Source of the DNA: Syntrophorhabdaceae bacterium
GTDB taxonomy: Bacteria > Desulfobacterota > Syntrophorhabdia > Syntrophorhabdales > Syntrophorhabdaceae
DNA length: 39,281 nucleotides
NCBI GenBank assembly: GCA_036504895.1
Contig: DASXUJ010000051.1
Coordinates: forward strand, 1 to 39,281
Direction: 5' to 3'
Part shown: piece by piece, positions 14,671 through 22,697 of the stretch
How the letters are laid out: the number at the start of each line of letters is the position of its first letter
How positions within the stretch are numbered: the stretch's first letter is position 1
Notes under the pieces: model-generated
The model's input: the letters and a program-made list of their open reading frames with translations, nothing else
Database searches by the model: none
What the model was told of the DNA's origin: nothing
Program-made: the position numbers and the translations under genes

Positions 14671-17376
14671 TTAGATGCTCCCCGACACCGGCCCACCCAG
14701 TTTTTCAATATTGACCGCGCATGCTTTGTATTCCGCGGTCAGCGTTACGGGGTCGTATGCCGCATTGGTCAGCCAGTTGGCCGACCCGTCGCGGAAGTGA
14801 AAGGACATCCATACCATGCCGGGCGGTACCTGGTCGGTTATCCGGGCCCTGACATTCACTTCGCCGCGCCTGGAGCGCACTTTTACATATTCCCCTTCTT
14901 CGATTTGGAGCCTTTGACCGTCGGCCGGTGAAATGTCTGCGGTCTCTTCCGACATGAGCTCGTCCATCCCGGAACGCCCTGTCTGGGTACGGGTATGGTA
15001 GTGGAAGAGCCGGCGTCCCGTGCTGAGGACGAAGGGGTAGTCTTCATCCGCGACTTCCGCGGCGGGCTGCCAGTCGACCGGGTTGAATACGCCCTTTCCG
15101 TGAGTGAATACGCCGTCCCGATGCAGGAACTGCGTACCCGGATGTTCTAAAGTGGGACAAGGCCACTGGAGGCCGTCCTCTTCGATGCGGTCATATTTGA
15201 TGCCACCCAGGGCCGGAGCCAGGACCGAGACCTCCTTGTCCCAGATCTCGCGCGAGCTGCCGGAGCTCCATTCGTGCCCCATGCGACGGGCGAGCTCTTT
15301 GAAGATCCACCAGTTCGGTTTCGCCTGACCGGGTGGGCTCTTCACCTTGCGGACCCGGTTCACGCGCCGTTCACTACTCGAGAATGTCCCGTCATCCTCA
15401 CCCCATGCGGTGGCGGGGAAGACTACATGGGCAAAACGGGTGGTCTCGGTGGGGAAGATATCCTGACACACGAGAAATTCCGCGGAGCCAAGCTCGTGCT
15501 CGACCTTGCGGATATCCGGCTCCGTATTCGCAAGATTCTCGCCGAATACGTAAAATGCCCGGATATCTTTCGTGACCAGTCCCTCCATCATCCGGGGCAT
15601 CATGAGGCCGTTATTCGCGGGCAGTGTGTCCACATCCCAAGCTTTTTTAAACTTGTCGGTCATTGCCGGGTCGATTACTTTCTGGTAGCCGGGGAAGACA
15701 TTAGGCAGCGCGCCCATATCGCAGGCGCCCTGTACATTGTTCTGGCCCCTGAGAGGGTTTACCCCGGCGGAAGGCATTCCCATATTACCCAGCAGGAGCT
15801 GGAGATTGGCGGTGCTCATTACATTGTCCTTCCCGGTAATATGCTCCGTTATCCCGAGGGTATAGATCAGCATGGCAGGCTTTACCGACGCGAGAAGACG
15901 GGCGACTTTGCGGATTTTCTCCGCCTCCACACCTGAGATCTCCGCGGCCCGTTCCACCGGGTATTCCATTACCTTCGCTTTGAAGGCGTCGAAATTGTCA
16001 CACCTGCGCTCTACAAAGTCCTTATCGTAAAGGTTCTCCGAGATAAGGACGTTCATGATGCCGTTCAAGAAGGCGATATCGCTGCCTACCTTGAGCTGGC
16101 AATGGATATTCGCTATTTTGGCGAGAGGCTGCTTGCGCGGGTCCACCACGATGAGCTTTGCGCCTTTCCGCAGTGCATTTTTAAGGAAGGTGGCAGCCAC
16201 CGGATGGGCCTCGGTCATGTTGGTGCCGATGCAGAAGAACATCTTTGCATCCGTGAATTCTCCGAAAGAATTAGTCATTGCTCCCGAACCGAAAGATTGC
16301 GCCAGACCGGCGACGGTGGGAGCGTGTCAGGTACGGGCGCAGTGGTCGATATTATTAGTACCGATCACCGCGCGGAATAATTTCTGCATTTGATAAGAAT
16401 CTTCGTTGATGCTGCGGGCGCAACTGACCCCGGCGATTGCATCCGGACCGCTCTGGGCGATAATCTCCTTGAATTTGGCGGCAACGAGGTCAAGGGCTTC
16501 ATCCCATGATGCTTCCCTGAATTCTCCATTTTCCTTTATGAGCGGGGTAGTCAGCCTGTCCCCGGAATACATGAAATCATAGCCGAACCTTCCCTTCACG
16601 CATGTCCGGCCCTTGTTCGGAGAAGCTCCCTCAACGCCCGTCACCTTGACTATCTGCTCTCCTTTGGTGTGGAGGTAAAGCTGACAACCGACACCGCAAT
16701 AGGGGCAGGTGGTGCGCACCTTTTTCGTCTCATAGGCCCGTCCCTTACCCTTAGCCTTTTTTTCCGTGAGCGCGCCTACGGGGCATACCTGCACGCACTG
16801 ACCGCAAAATGCGCAGTTACTCTCCTGCAGAGGGCTATCGAAAGCAGTGGTCACTTTCGTATCGAAACCGCGATAGCTATTTTTTATGGCCTGGATTCCC
16901 TGAATCTCGTCGCATGTGCGGACACATCTCTGACAGAGTATGCATTTGTTGGCATCGCGAATAATAAATGGGTTCGAGGTGTCGACGGGATATTCATGCA
17001 TCTCTCCTTTCAGTGCCGGACCTGTTAATCCGAGGTCATACGCGAGGTTCTGGAGGGCACAATCCCCTCCCTTTTCGCAGGTCAGGCAATCGAGGGGATG
17101 ACAGGACAACAACAGGCCCACGACAAAGCGGCGGGCTTCCAATACCCTCTCCGTCTGGGTCTTGATGTTCATGCCCTCCGAAACCGGAGACGAACAGGCA
17201 GCCATCAGGCTTTTCGCACCGTCAACTTCTACCATACATACCCGGCAGGCCCCTGTAGGGGTCAATTCCGGCAGATCGCACAGCGTCGGGATGTGAATCC
17301 CATGCGCCTTTGCTACTTGGAGCACTGTTTGGCCGTCTTTGGCCTCACAAGCCCTTCCATCAATGGTAATGATCAT
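14671..17376 (-). CDS. fdhA: Selenocysteine-containing formate dehydrogenase, catalytic (alpha) subunit, UGA read as Sec350
   Basis: One 901-residue gene that reads through an in-frame TGA at 16327-16329. The residues around it, DHCART-U-HAPTVAGLAQS, match the active site of bacterial formate dehydrogenases (E. coli FdhF: CARV-U-HGPSVAGL), and a SECIS hairpin follows. N-terminal domains resemble NuoG: a [2Fe-2S] set (Cys33, 44, 47, 61), a His-Cys3 cluster (His93, Cys97, 100, 106), and two [4Fe-4S] sets (Cys145, 148, 151, 155; Cys188, 191, 194, 198). The molybdopterin-type oxidoreductase domain begins with Cys224, 227, 231, 259. It oxidises formate or reduces CO2 with a Mo/W-bis-pterin cofactor. 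There is no signal peptide, so it is cytoplasmic. No NuoE/NuoF-like or hydrogenase partner adjoins. AAAGGAGGG precedes the ATG. Confidence 0.95.
16283..16329 (-). promoter_or_regulatory. SECIS element (selenocysteine insertion hairpin) of fdhA
   Basis: The transcript starting at the Sec UGA (16329 to 16327) folds just downstream: CGCC pairs with GGCG around the loop GGUCU (transcript positions 18-30 counting the U of UGA as 1). U17 is bulged next to the G16-C31 pair. E. coli fdhF SECIS has the same bulged U17 and G23-U24 loop bases, which contact SelB. Position-for-position agreement makes recoding rather than mutation the clear reading. Confidence 0.92.
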
Positions 17377-17415
17377 CCGCTACCCTCCTTTCGTGCAAAG
17401 AGCTGTCCCTTTCGC

Positions 17416-17482
17416 ACGTACAAAAACGAACTGTAAATAATACCGGATCAATGTGGCACTGCAAATCTTGACGTACAAAAAC
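17416..17482 (-). repeat. Direct repeat pair upstream of fdhA
   Basis: ACGTACAAAAAC occurs at 17416-17427 and again at 17471-17482, 55 bases apart start to start (about five helical turns). On the coding strand of fdhA both read GTTTTTGTACGT and flank the predicted promoter. They may be binding sites for a regulator of the formate genes. Confidence 0.5.
17437..17464 (-). promoter_or_regulatory. Possible sigma70 promoter of fdhA
   Basis: On the minus strand TTGCAG (17464-17459) and TATTAT (17442-17437) are 16 bases apart, giving a transcript start near 17430 and a leader of about 55 bases. Each hexamer matches consensus in four or five positions. The rest of the 298-base gap up to 17674 shows no gene. 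Confidence 0.35.
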
Positions 17483-17674
17483 CTGGAGAATAGAGGCGGC
17501 ATTAATGGGAAACATTCCGGGTCAGAAGGCCTTATCTCCAGCCTTGGCAAGTTGTATACGTTCTAGTGACAAAATAGTAAAATAGGGCTTGAAAAAAAGC
17601 AAGAGAAACCTTATGGGGTATTGCTATTTTTGCTGCGATCTATGGGCAGCTGAAATTCGTCTTCGAAAGTTCCG

Positions 17675-18163
17675 TCAGTACTCTTTTACGGGGTTTAAAC
17701 CGAGTACCCGCCTGAGCGTGACCAGCTCGGACAGATGAAAAGCATTGTGGTCCGCTGCCAGGAGGACCTCACGAAAAATCGAATAGTCGGTGGCATGGGG
17801 GATGGGACCGAACAAATCGGTCTCCCGGTTGTGTATGAGGTCGACCATGGCCTCGGAATCGGATTTTATCGCGTGAACGATCTTCTTCCACTGTGCGGCG
17901 GTTGCCTTTGCCTCCGGTTTGGGCCAATAGCCTTCGGGGAACTCGGGCGACACGTGCTTCGGATCTATCACGAATTGGAGGATGTCCGATTGGGTTATCC
18001 GCATATGCTCAAGCATATGCCAGACCAGGTAATTGGAATTCGTTACCGGGGTGTTTATCTTTTCGAGGGGGAAATCGGCGACGGCCTCTTCAAAGCTCAT
18101 ATGCGCGTTGCCCCCCTTTATGAGGATGGCCAGCTCCTTCCGTATTACATCGTCCTGATCCAT
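17675..18163 (-). CDS. DinB-like domain protein (putative metal-dependent)
   Basis: 162 residues. The four-helix DinB/YfiT-like fold is suggested by the histidine pattern WHMLEHMRITQSD (His49, His53) and ADHNAFHLSEL near residues 136-146, where the metal-binding triad of the family lies. Family members include thiol-dependent S-transferases (bacillithiol, mycothiol) and uncharacterised damage-inducible proteins; the substrate cannot be told. A strong GGAGGTGA site precedes the ATG. It stands alone, divergent from the cyclic-nucleotide-binding gene. Confidence 0.8.
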   Translation of the reverse strand: MDQDDVIRKELAILIKGGNAHMSFEEAVADFPLEKINTPVTNSNYLVWHMLEHMRITQSDILQFVIDPKHVSPEFPEGYWPKPEAKATAAQWKKIVHAIKSDSEAMVDLIHNRETDLFGPIPHATDYSIFREVLLAADHNAFHLSELVTLRRVLGLNPVKEY

Positions 18164-18344
18164 AGCTCACCTCCGCGTGATCTGCACAGGGAGCATAAGC
18201 ACCTTAGAGCCGGAAGTCAAACAGGCTGCCCCGTCCGGGCCGGGTCACGACATTTCTTCGCCGCCGTCCTTTATTGATGAAATCATCCTTCATATCCTGT
18301 AGAATGGTAAGAAAGGGTCTGTTCGAAAGGGGGTAAGGGCACAC

Positions 18345-18845
18345 ATGAAGACATATATTCCGCTTACGGATATTGAATCCGTAACACCCATTCTCTCGGA
18401 GGTGGCTTTATGGGGCGGTATGTCCGAGCGACAGCGCGAGGAGATGTTTCGCCGCCTGGAGTTCGGCTCCTTTCAGAAAGGGGAACTTATTTTTGAGAAA
18501 GGGGATGAGCCCTCCTACATTTATATTGTAAAGGACGGTAAGGTCGAGCTTTTTATTGGCGACAGGGGGATTGTGCTCGAGAAGAAGACCTTGTCCGTGG
18601 GCGAGTCCTTCGGCGTCGCCTCCCTCATGTCCATGCAACGGCATAATTCCACGGCCGTTGCCCTCGAGGACTGCGAAGTCATGGTCCTGTCGCGGCAGGC
18701 ACTCCTGGAGCTCCGGGCGGAAGATATCGAGCTTTTCGCCCTCCTTATGATGAACATTGCCCGTGAGCTGGCCCGGAGGCTTAAGCTGACCGACGATATA
18801 TTCCTGCGCTACGCCCAGACCCATAGAGACTGGAGCAGGCTTTAG
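18345..18845 (+). CDS. Cyclic nucleotide-binding domain protein without DNA-binding domain
   Basis: 166 residues, essentially one Crp/PKA-type cNMP-binding beta roll: FEKGDEPSYIYIVKDGKVEL (about 50-69), and a phosphate-binding cassette-like GESFGVASLMSMQRHNSTAVA (about 86-106, with its Arg). A helical tail follows (about 120-165). No helix-turn-helix is present, so it is not a complete CRP-type regulator; it may act as a stand-alone sensor. It is 21 bases upstream of the formyltransferase-like gene, so the two are probably co-transcribed. Confidence 0.85.
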   Translation: MKTYIPLTDIESVTPILSEVALWGGMSERQREEMFRRLEFGSFQKGELIFEKGDEPSYIYIVKDGKVELFIGDRGIVLEKKTLSVGESFGVASLMSMQRHNSTAVALEDCEVMVLSRQALLELRAEDIELFALLMMNIARELARRLKLTDDIFLRYAQTHRDWSRL

Positions 18846-18866
18846 TATAAAGGAAAGGTGTGATAT

Positions 18867-19733
18867 ATGACGGCAAAAATGGTCTATGACCCTTCCTCAG
18901 GTCCGATGAGATATGCCTGTGGGGTCTCCGGGTCGGGAAGCAATTACGAGAGAATTTATGAGTGGGATCCGGGCAGGGACCATGTGGTATTCAGCAATGT
19001 CCCCCACTGCACAGGTTTGGACAAGGCAAGAAATAACGGCGCCCCTGTGGTGCTTCTTGACTCGGACCTTTATTTCCGTCACATGTGGGCCCTCGAGAAA
19101 ATGCCGAGATCAGGCGTGGAGAGGGACAGTTATGATATGGCCATTATGACCCTCGTGGAGCAGACGCTCTCGGGCCGGCCCGATCTCATCTGTCTCGCCG
19201 GGTATAGTCTTTGGGTAGGGGGCTGGATGGTAAGAAGGTATTTTCCCAGGATACTTAACGTTCATCCGGGGGATGCGCGAAAATATGTCGGCCTCGGGTG
19301 GATCCCCATTGCCAAGGCGATACTCGCCGAGGAAAGGGCGGTGAAATCGACGGTCTTCTTCGTTGACGAGAGCGATGACGGCGGTCCCATACTCATCCAG
19401 TCCGCGTCCGTACCCCTTTCTCAATGGGATGACGAGCTTAAGGGCATCAGGCGCCTTGCGGAAAAGAAAGACGCCAGGACCCTTCCGGCTTTCAAAGCCG
19501 CAGCCGCGGATGAAGGCAGAGATCTTTACAGGGTCCTCCAGGACATTTCGGGTGCGGTTCAGGAAGTACTTAAAGTCGAAGGAGACTGGAAGATTTATCC
19601 TTTTGCCGTCCATGAGCTTATCGGCAAGGGCAGGACGGCACTGGAGGGGAGAACTGTCCACATCGACGGTATCAGGATGCCCGAAGAAGGCTGGCAGGTT
19701 GATACTTACGGGTACGCGGAGAGTATCCGCTAA
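18867..19733 (+). CDS. PurN-like formyltransferase family protein with C-terminal extension
   Basis: 288 residues. GVSGSGSNYERI (19-30) matches the glycine-rich start of phosphoribosylglycinamide formyltransferase, ICLAGYSLWVGGWMVRRYFP precedes the catalytic block, and LNVHPGD carries the Asn (131) and His (133) of the family, with DDGGPIL supplying the Asp. These three residues form the formyl-transfer site using 10-formyl-tetrahydrofolate. It is longer than PurN (about 210) because of an extra C-terminal domain of about 90 residues. Purine genes are absent; its neighbour is a cNMP-binding protein, so a different formyl acceptor is possible. Confidence 0.75.
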   Translation: MTAKMVYDPSSGPMRYACGVSGSGSNYERIYEWDPGRDHVVFSNVPHCTGLDKARNNGAPVVLLDSDLYFRHMWALEKMPRSGVERDSYDMAIMTLVEQTLSGRPDLICLAGYSLWVGGWMVRRYFPRILNVHPGDARKYVGLGWIPIAKAILAEERAVKSTVFFVDESDDGGPILIQSASVPLSQWDDELKGIRRLAEKKDARTLPAFKAAAADEGRDLYRVLQDISGAVQEVLKVEGDWKIYPFAVHELIGKGRTALEGRTVHIDGIRMPEEGWQVDTYGYAESIR

Positions 19734-19754
19734 ACCTCCGGAAGTACTCCGACC

Positions 19755-20012
19755 TTACTGATTTCTCCGGGAGGCCGGGGTCGATGTGCCTGTTTCCCCG
19801 CAACTCTTTTGTGCCTGGCTGCACGCGCGGTCAACCATATTACTCCAATCGGCACAGGCGACTTTCGCGCGAAAGCCGTAGGTCTGAGCGCACCTCTGAG
19901 CGCCGGCTTTCGTATCCTCGCATGACTTCGTGTCGGCTTCGCAATCTGCCCGGGAGGGTGCCGGGAAGAGCATGGCCGCACAGAAAAGCGCTGCTACCGC
20001 GAATCTAATCAT
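19755..20012 (-). CDS. Small secreted protein with six regularly spaced cysteines
   Basis: 85 residues from the ATG at 20012, preceded by AAAGGAG; a GTG at 20018 is less likely. A signal peptide (MIRFAVAALFCAAMLFPAPS, cleavage after SRA) leaves a mature chain of 63 residues with Cys24, 31, 41, 53, 64 and 71. The gaps (6, 9, 11, 10, 6 residues) are almost symmetrical, with CX6C at both ends, which suggests a disulfide-linked helical hairpin. I recognise no family. It converges with the formyltransferase-like gene. Confidence 0.6.
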   Translation of the reverse strand: MIRFAVAALFCAAMLFPAPSRADCEADTKSCEDTKAGAQRCAQTYGFRAKVACADWSNMVDRACSQAQKSCGETGTSTPASRRNQ

Positions 20013-20200
20013 ACTCACTCCTTTCTTCCTGAGTCTGTTGGCACCTACCGGTCAGGGCGGCCCGACATATACCTCTTCCAAAAAGAATACAGGAATCGGC
20101 CGTATCCGACAATGATGATTGTCACCAAAGATTACGTGCAGGGGATCGGCATTCCCATGACTTGAAAGTACCCAAAAAGGTTCTAAATTCAGCCAAATTG

Positions 20201-20209
20201 TGCTATAAT
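20201..20209 (+). promoter_or_regulatory. Extended -10 promoter for the Memo/AMMECR1 genes
   Basis: TGCTATAAT (20201-20209) is a perfect extended -10 (TGn plus TATAAT). The matching -35 region, around 20181, is weak (TTCTAA). The transcript would start near 20216 with a leader of about 20 bases before the ATG at 20236, which has AAGGGTGA as its ribosome site. Confidence 0.6.
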
Positions 20210-20235
20210 TTGAACGGCACGATAAGGGTGAGCCC

Positions 20236-21081
20236 ATGAGCGAGGTAAGAGACGCAGTCGTGGCCGGGACGTTCTATTCGGATAATCCGAAGGTCCTCGC
20301 CATGGAAATCGAAAGATACCTGAACAAGGCAAAGATTGAAGCCCTGGAGGGAGAAGTGGTGGGAATGGTATCTCCCCACGCGGGATATGTCTATTCGGGG
20401 CAGGTAGCCGCTTTTGGGATGAAAGCCGTCATGAACGGCCTTTTTGACACGGTGATCCTCATCGGCCCCAGCCATAGGGCATATTTCGAGAAAGCGGCCG
20501 TAATGATAAAAGGGAGCTACCGGACACCCCTGGGCGCGGTCGAAATTGACGAAGAGATCGCGTCGGCCATCGTAAAAGAAGGCGGTGTGGCGTCTCCCAA
20601 CGAGGAAGCCCACGGGCAGGAACATTCTCTCGAGGTCCAGCTTCCATTCCTCCAGATGGCACTTGCCTCTTTCAAGCTCGTCCCCATAGTGATGGGATCG
20701 CAGGAGACGGAGAAATGCAGGGCTTTGGCGGCATCTATTTTCAGGGCGGTCAAGGACCGGGGAAAGCGCCTCCTCGTGGTGGGCAGCACCGATCTGAGTC
20801 ATTATTACCCTTACGGGCATGCGGTCAAACTCGACCAGGTGATTGTAAACCGCCTGGAGAAATATGATATCGAAGGGCTGTCGCAGGATCTTGACGCCGA
20901 ATTATGTGAGGCATGCGGCAGGGGGCCCATGATGGTTACCATGATGCTTTCAAAGGCACTAGGGGCTACCCGGAGTAAAGTCCTCAAGTATGCAAATTCC
21001 GGGGATGTGTCGGGGGACAAGCGGAGTGTGGTAGGCTATGTGTCGGCTGTTTTCCTCAAAGGGGGAGAGGCCGCCCGATGA
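20236..21081 (+). CDS. amrB: AmmeMemoRadiSam system protein B (Memo family)
   Basis: 281 residues, the full length of the Memo family. The motifs VSPHAGYVYSG (His at about 49), GPSHRAYF, HGQEHSLEVQLPFLQ and VGSTDLSHYYPY hold the conserved histidines of the dioxygenase-like fold; CEACGRGP near 223 is also typical. Bacterial Memo homologues occur beside AMMECR1-family and radical SAM genes; their chemistry is not settled. Here AMMECR1 follows with a 4-base overlap, while the radical SAM partner is not in this window. Confidence 0.93.
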   Translation: MSEVRDAVVAGTFYSDNPKVLAMEIERYLNKAKIEALEGEVVGMVSPHAGYVYSGQVAAFGMKAVMNGLFDTVILIGPSHRAYFEKAAVMIKGSYRTPLGAVEIDEEIASAIVKEGGVASPNEEAHGQEHSLEVQLPFLQMALASFKLVPIVMGSQETEKCRALAASIFRAVKDRGKRLLVVGSTDLSHYYPYGHAVKLDQVIVNRLEKYDIEGLSQDLDAELCEACGRGPMMVTMMLSKALGATRSKVLKYANSGDVSGDKRSVVGYVSAVFLKGGEAAR

Positions 21082-21620
21082 GCCGTCTCAATTTGTCGGA
21101 AGAAGAGAAGGCCATGCTGAAAAGGATAGCCAGGGAAGCCATTGAAGGCGTGCTCTTCGATAAAAAACCGGTCCCTTTAGAGATGCCGGAGATCTTCGAG
21201 AAAAAAATGGGCGCCTTCGTCACCCTGCATTGCAAAGAAGACCTCAGGGGCTGCATTGGATATATAAAAGGGGTCCTGCCCCTTTACAAGACGATTCAGG
21301 AGATGGCGGTTCAGGCGGCTTTTCATGACCCCCGTTTCGAGCCCTTACGAAGGGAGGAGTGGGACAGGGTTGATATCGAGATCTCCGTCCTCTCACCTTT
21401 AAGGAAAATAAAAGATGTTGAGGAGATTGAAGTCGGCGTGCACGGCATCCTTATAGAAAAAGGCTTTTATACGGGCCTCCTCCTTCCTCAGGTGGCTACC
21501 GAGAACAACTGGGACCGGGCTGCCTTCATCGCACATACGTGCCATAAGGCGGGACTTCCCGAAGATGCCTGGAAATCGAAGGATGCCTCTATATATATTT
21601 TTTCCGCAGAAGTGTTTTGA
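21078..21620 (+). CDS. amrA: AmmeMemoRadiSam system protein A (AMMECR1 domain)
   Basis: 180 residues. The signature FVTLHCKEDLRGCIGYI contains the LRGCIG motif of AMMECR1 domains; AAFHDPRFEPL and ISVLSPL are further family landmarks, and LLLPQVATENNWDRAAFI ends the domain. It is coupled to the Memo gene (ATGA overlap at 21078). Function of the family is unknown, but bacterial co-occurrence with Memo and a radical SAM enzyme suggests a shared modification reaction. Confidence 0.94.
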   Translation: MSRLNLSEEEKAMLKRIAREAIEGVLFDKKPVPLEMPEIFEKKMGAFVTLHCKEDLRGCIGYIKGVLPLYKTIQEMAVQAAFHDPRFEPLRREEWDRVDIEISVLSPLRKIKDVEEIEVGVHGILIEKGFYTGLLLPQVATENNWDRAAFIAHTCHKAGLPEDAWKSKDASIYIFSAEVF

Positions 21621-21631
21621 ACCGGACCGGG

Positions 21632-21835
21632 ATGAGAAGAAAAAAGATCGGGAAAAACGCTGCGATCCAGGATGTGGTAACGCGATATCCTGAATCGGTC
21701 CCGGTGTTTGAGGAGCATGGATTGGGATGTGTAGGGTGCAGGGCCGCCCTCTTCGAGACCATTGAAGAAGGTGCGAAAATCCACGGTATTAACGTGGAGG
21801 CCCTGTTGAAGGACTTGAACAACGTAGTTCCTTAG
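21632..21835 (+). CDS. DUF1858 domain protein (CxxC redox-type small protein)
   Basis: 67 residues from the ATG at 21632; a TTG at 21617 would overlap the AMMECR1 stop and add five residues, and neither has a clear ribosome site. AAIQDVVTRYPESVPVFEEH followed by GLGCVGCRAALFETIEEGA is typical of DUF1858, a domain often linked to hybrid cluster proteins and anaerobic redox genes. The CVGC pair may bind metal or cycle between thiol and disulfide. It is the third gene of the Memo/AMMECR1 group. Confidence 0.85.
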   Translation: MRRKKIGKNAAIQDVVTRYPESVPVFEEHGLGCVGCRAALFETIEEGAKIHGINVEALLKDLNNVVP

Positions 21836-22088
21836 ACGGTGACATCCGCGCGAAAGCCGGTGTTCGCCCGATACCGAATCCCACTAAGCAAACTCTCGGC
21901 AGAGATCAGTATAATGGCGATGAAGCCGCTAAGGCTCCGGGGCATGTGTTCCGAAGCATCGCAGAAATAAAACGACTGCTCCCGATGCAATTGAGGTACT
22001 CCCGTTATGGATGAGCCAGGCGCGCCGGAGAGTAAAAAAGAAGGCTTCGCCGGTTTCGGAAGAAAGACCGACCGAGGAAGAATTATCT

Positions 22089-22697
22089 ATGAAAAAAATA
22101 TGTGCCGTGATTCTCGCTTCCGGAATCTCGAGGAGGCTCGGTTTCAACAAGCTTACCCTCAGGATTGACGGAACGCCCGTAATAAGAATGTCGTGCGCCC
22201 CTTTTGATATGGAGGGGGTGGAGAAGATTTTTGTGGTCACAGGCATGGATAGAGAAAAGATGAAAGGCGAGTTGGGAAACCTCTCGCGGGTGGAGATCGT
22301 ATCGAATGAGAATTATCGGGAAGGCATGTCTTCTTCGGTCAAAGCAGCCCTGCCCTTTATCCGCGGGTATGACGGCGCCTTCTTTCATCTCGGGGACAAA
22401 CCCTTCGTAAAGAGCGACCAGATAAGGTCTATTCGGGAACTTTATCTTGCAGGAGGGGGAGACCTCATCATCCCCCGGTATAATGGAGTAAAGGGCCACC
22501 CCGTGTTCATCGGCCTCGCGCCGTTTCTCGAAGAGATGAGTCGATTGGAAGGCGACAAGGGGCTCAGGGAAGTTATAGAAAAACACCTCGAAGATGTGGT
22601 ATTTTTGGATGGCGATGAGGGAAATCTCTTTGATATCGACACCCTCGAGGATATAGAGACATTAAAGAGGAGGGGACACAAGATTGAAAAAGGTTAA
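22089..22697 (+). CDS. mocA: MocA/MobA-like molybdenum cofactor nucleotidyltransferase
   Basis: 202 residues from ATG 22089, preceded by GAGGAAG; an in-frame ATG at 22011 would add 26 charged residues not expected in the family. The opening VILASGISRRLGFNKLTLRI is the NTP-binding signature of MobA/MocA proteins. HLGDKPFV, GDLIIPRYNGVKGHPVFIGL and a closing FDIDTLEDIE match the MocA type that makes molybdopterin cytosine dinucleotide for xanthine-dehydrogenase-like hydroxylases. It overlaps the molybdopterin-binding gene by 14 bases. In selenium-dependent hydroxylase gene sets this is a regular member. Confidence 0.87.
   Translation: MKKICAVILASGISRRLGFNKLTLRIDGTPVIRMSCAPFDMEGVEKIFVVTGMDREKMKGELGNLSRVEIVSNENYREGMSSSVKAALPFIRGYDGAFFHLGDKPFVKSDQIRSIRELYLAGGGDLIIPRYNGVKGHPVFIGLAPFLEEMSRLEGDKGLREVIEKHLEDVVFLDGDEGNLFDIDTLEDIETLKRRGHKIEKG

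Noticed and set aside
16327-16329. Nonsense mutation making fdhA a pseudogene
   Set aside because: The codon is at the exact selenocysteine site, both sides stay in frame and conserved, a SECIS hairpin follows, and selB is in the window.
21836-22088. Molybdenum cofactor riboswitch upstream of mocA
   Set aside because: Short complementary pieces exist around the sequence AAGCCGCTAAGGCT, but I could not match the Moco riboswitch core; a covariance search would decide.
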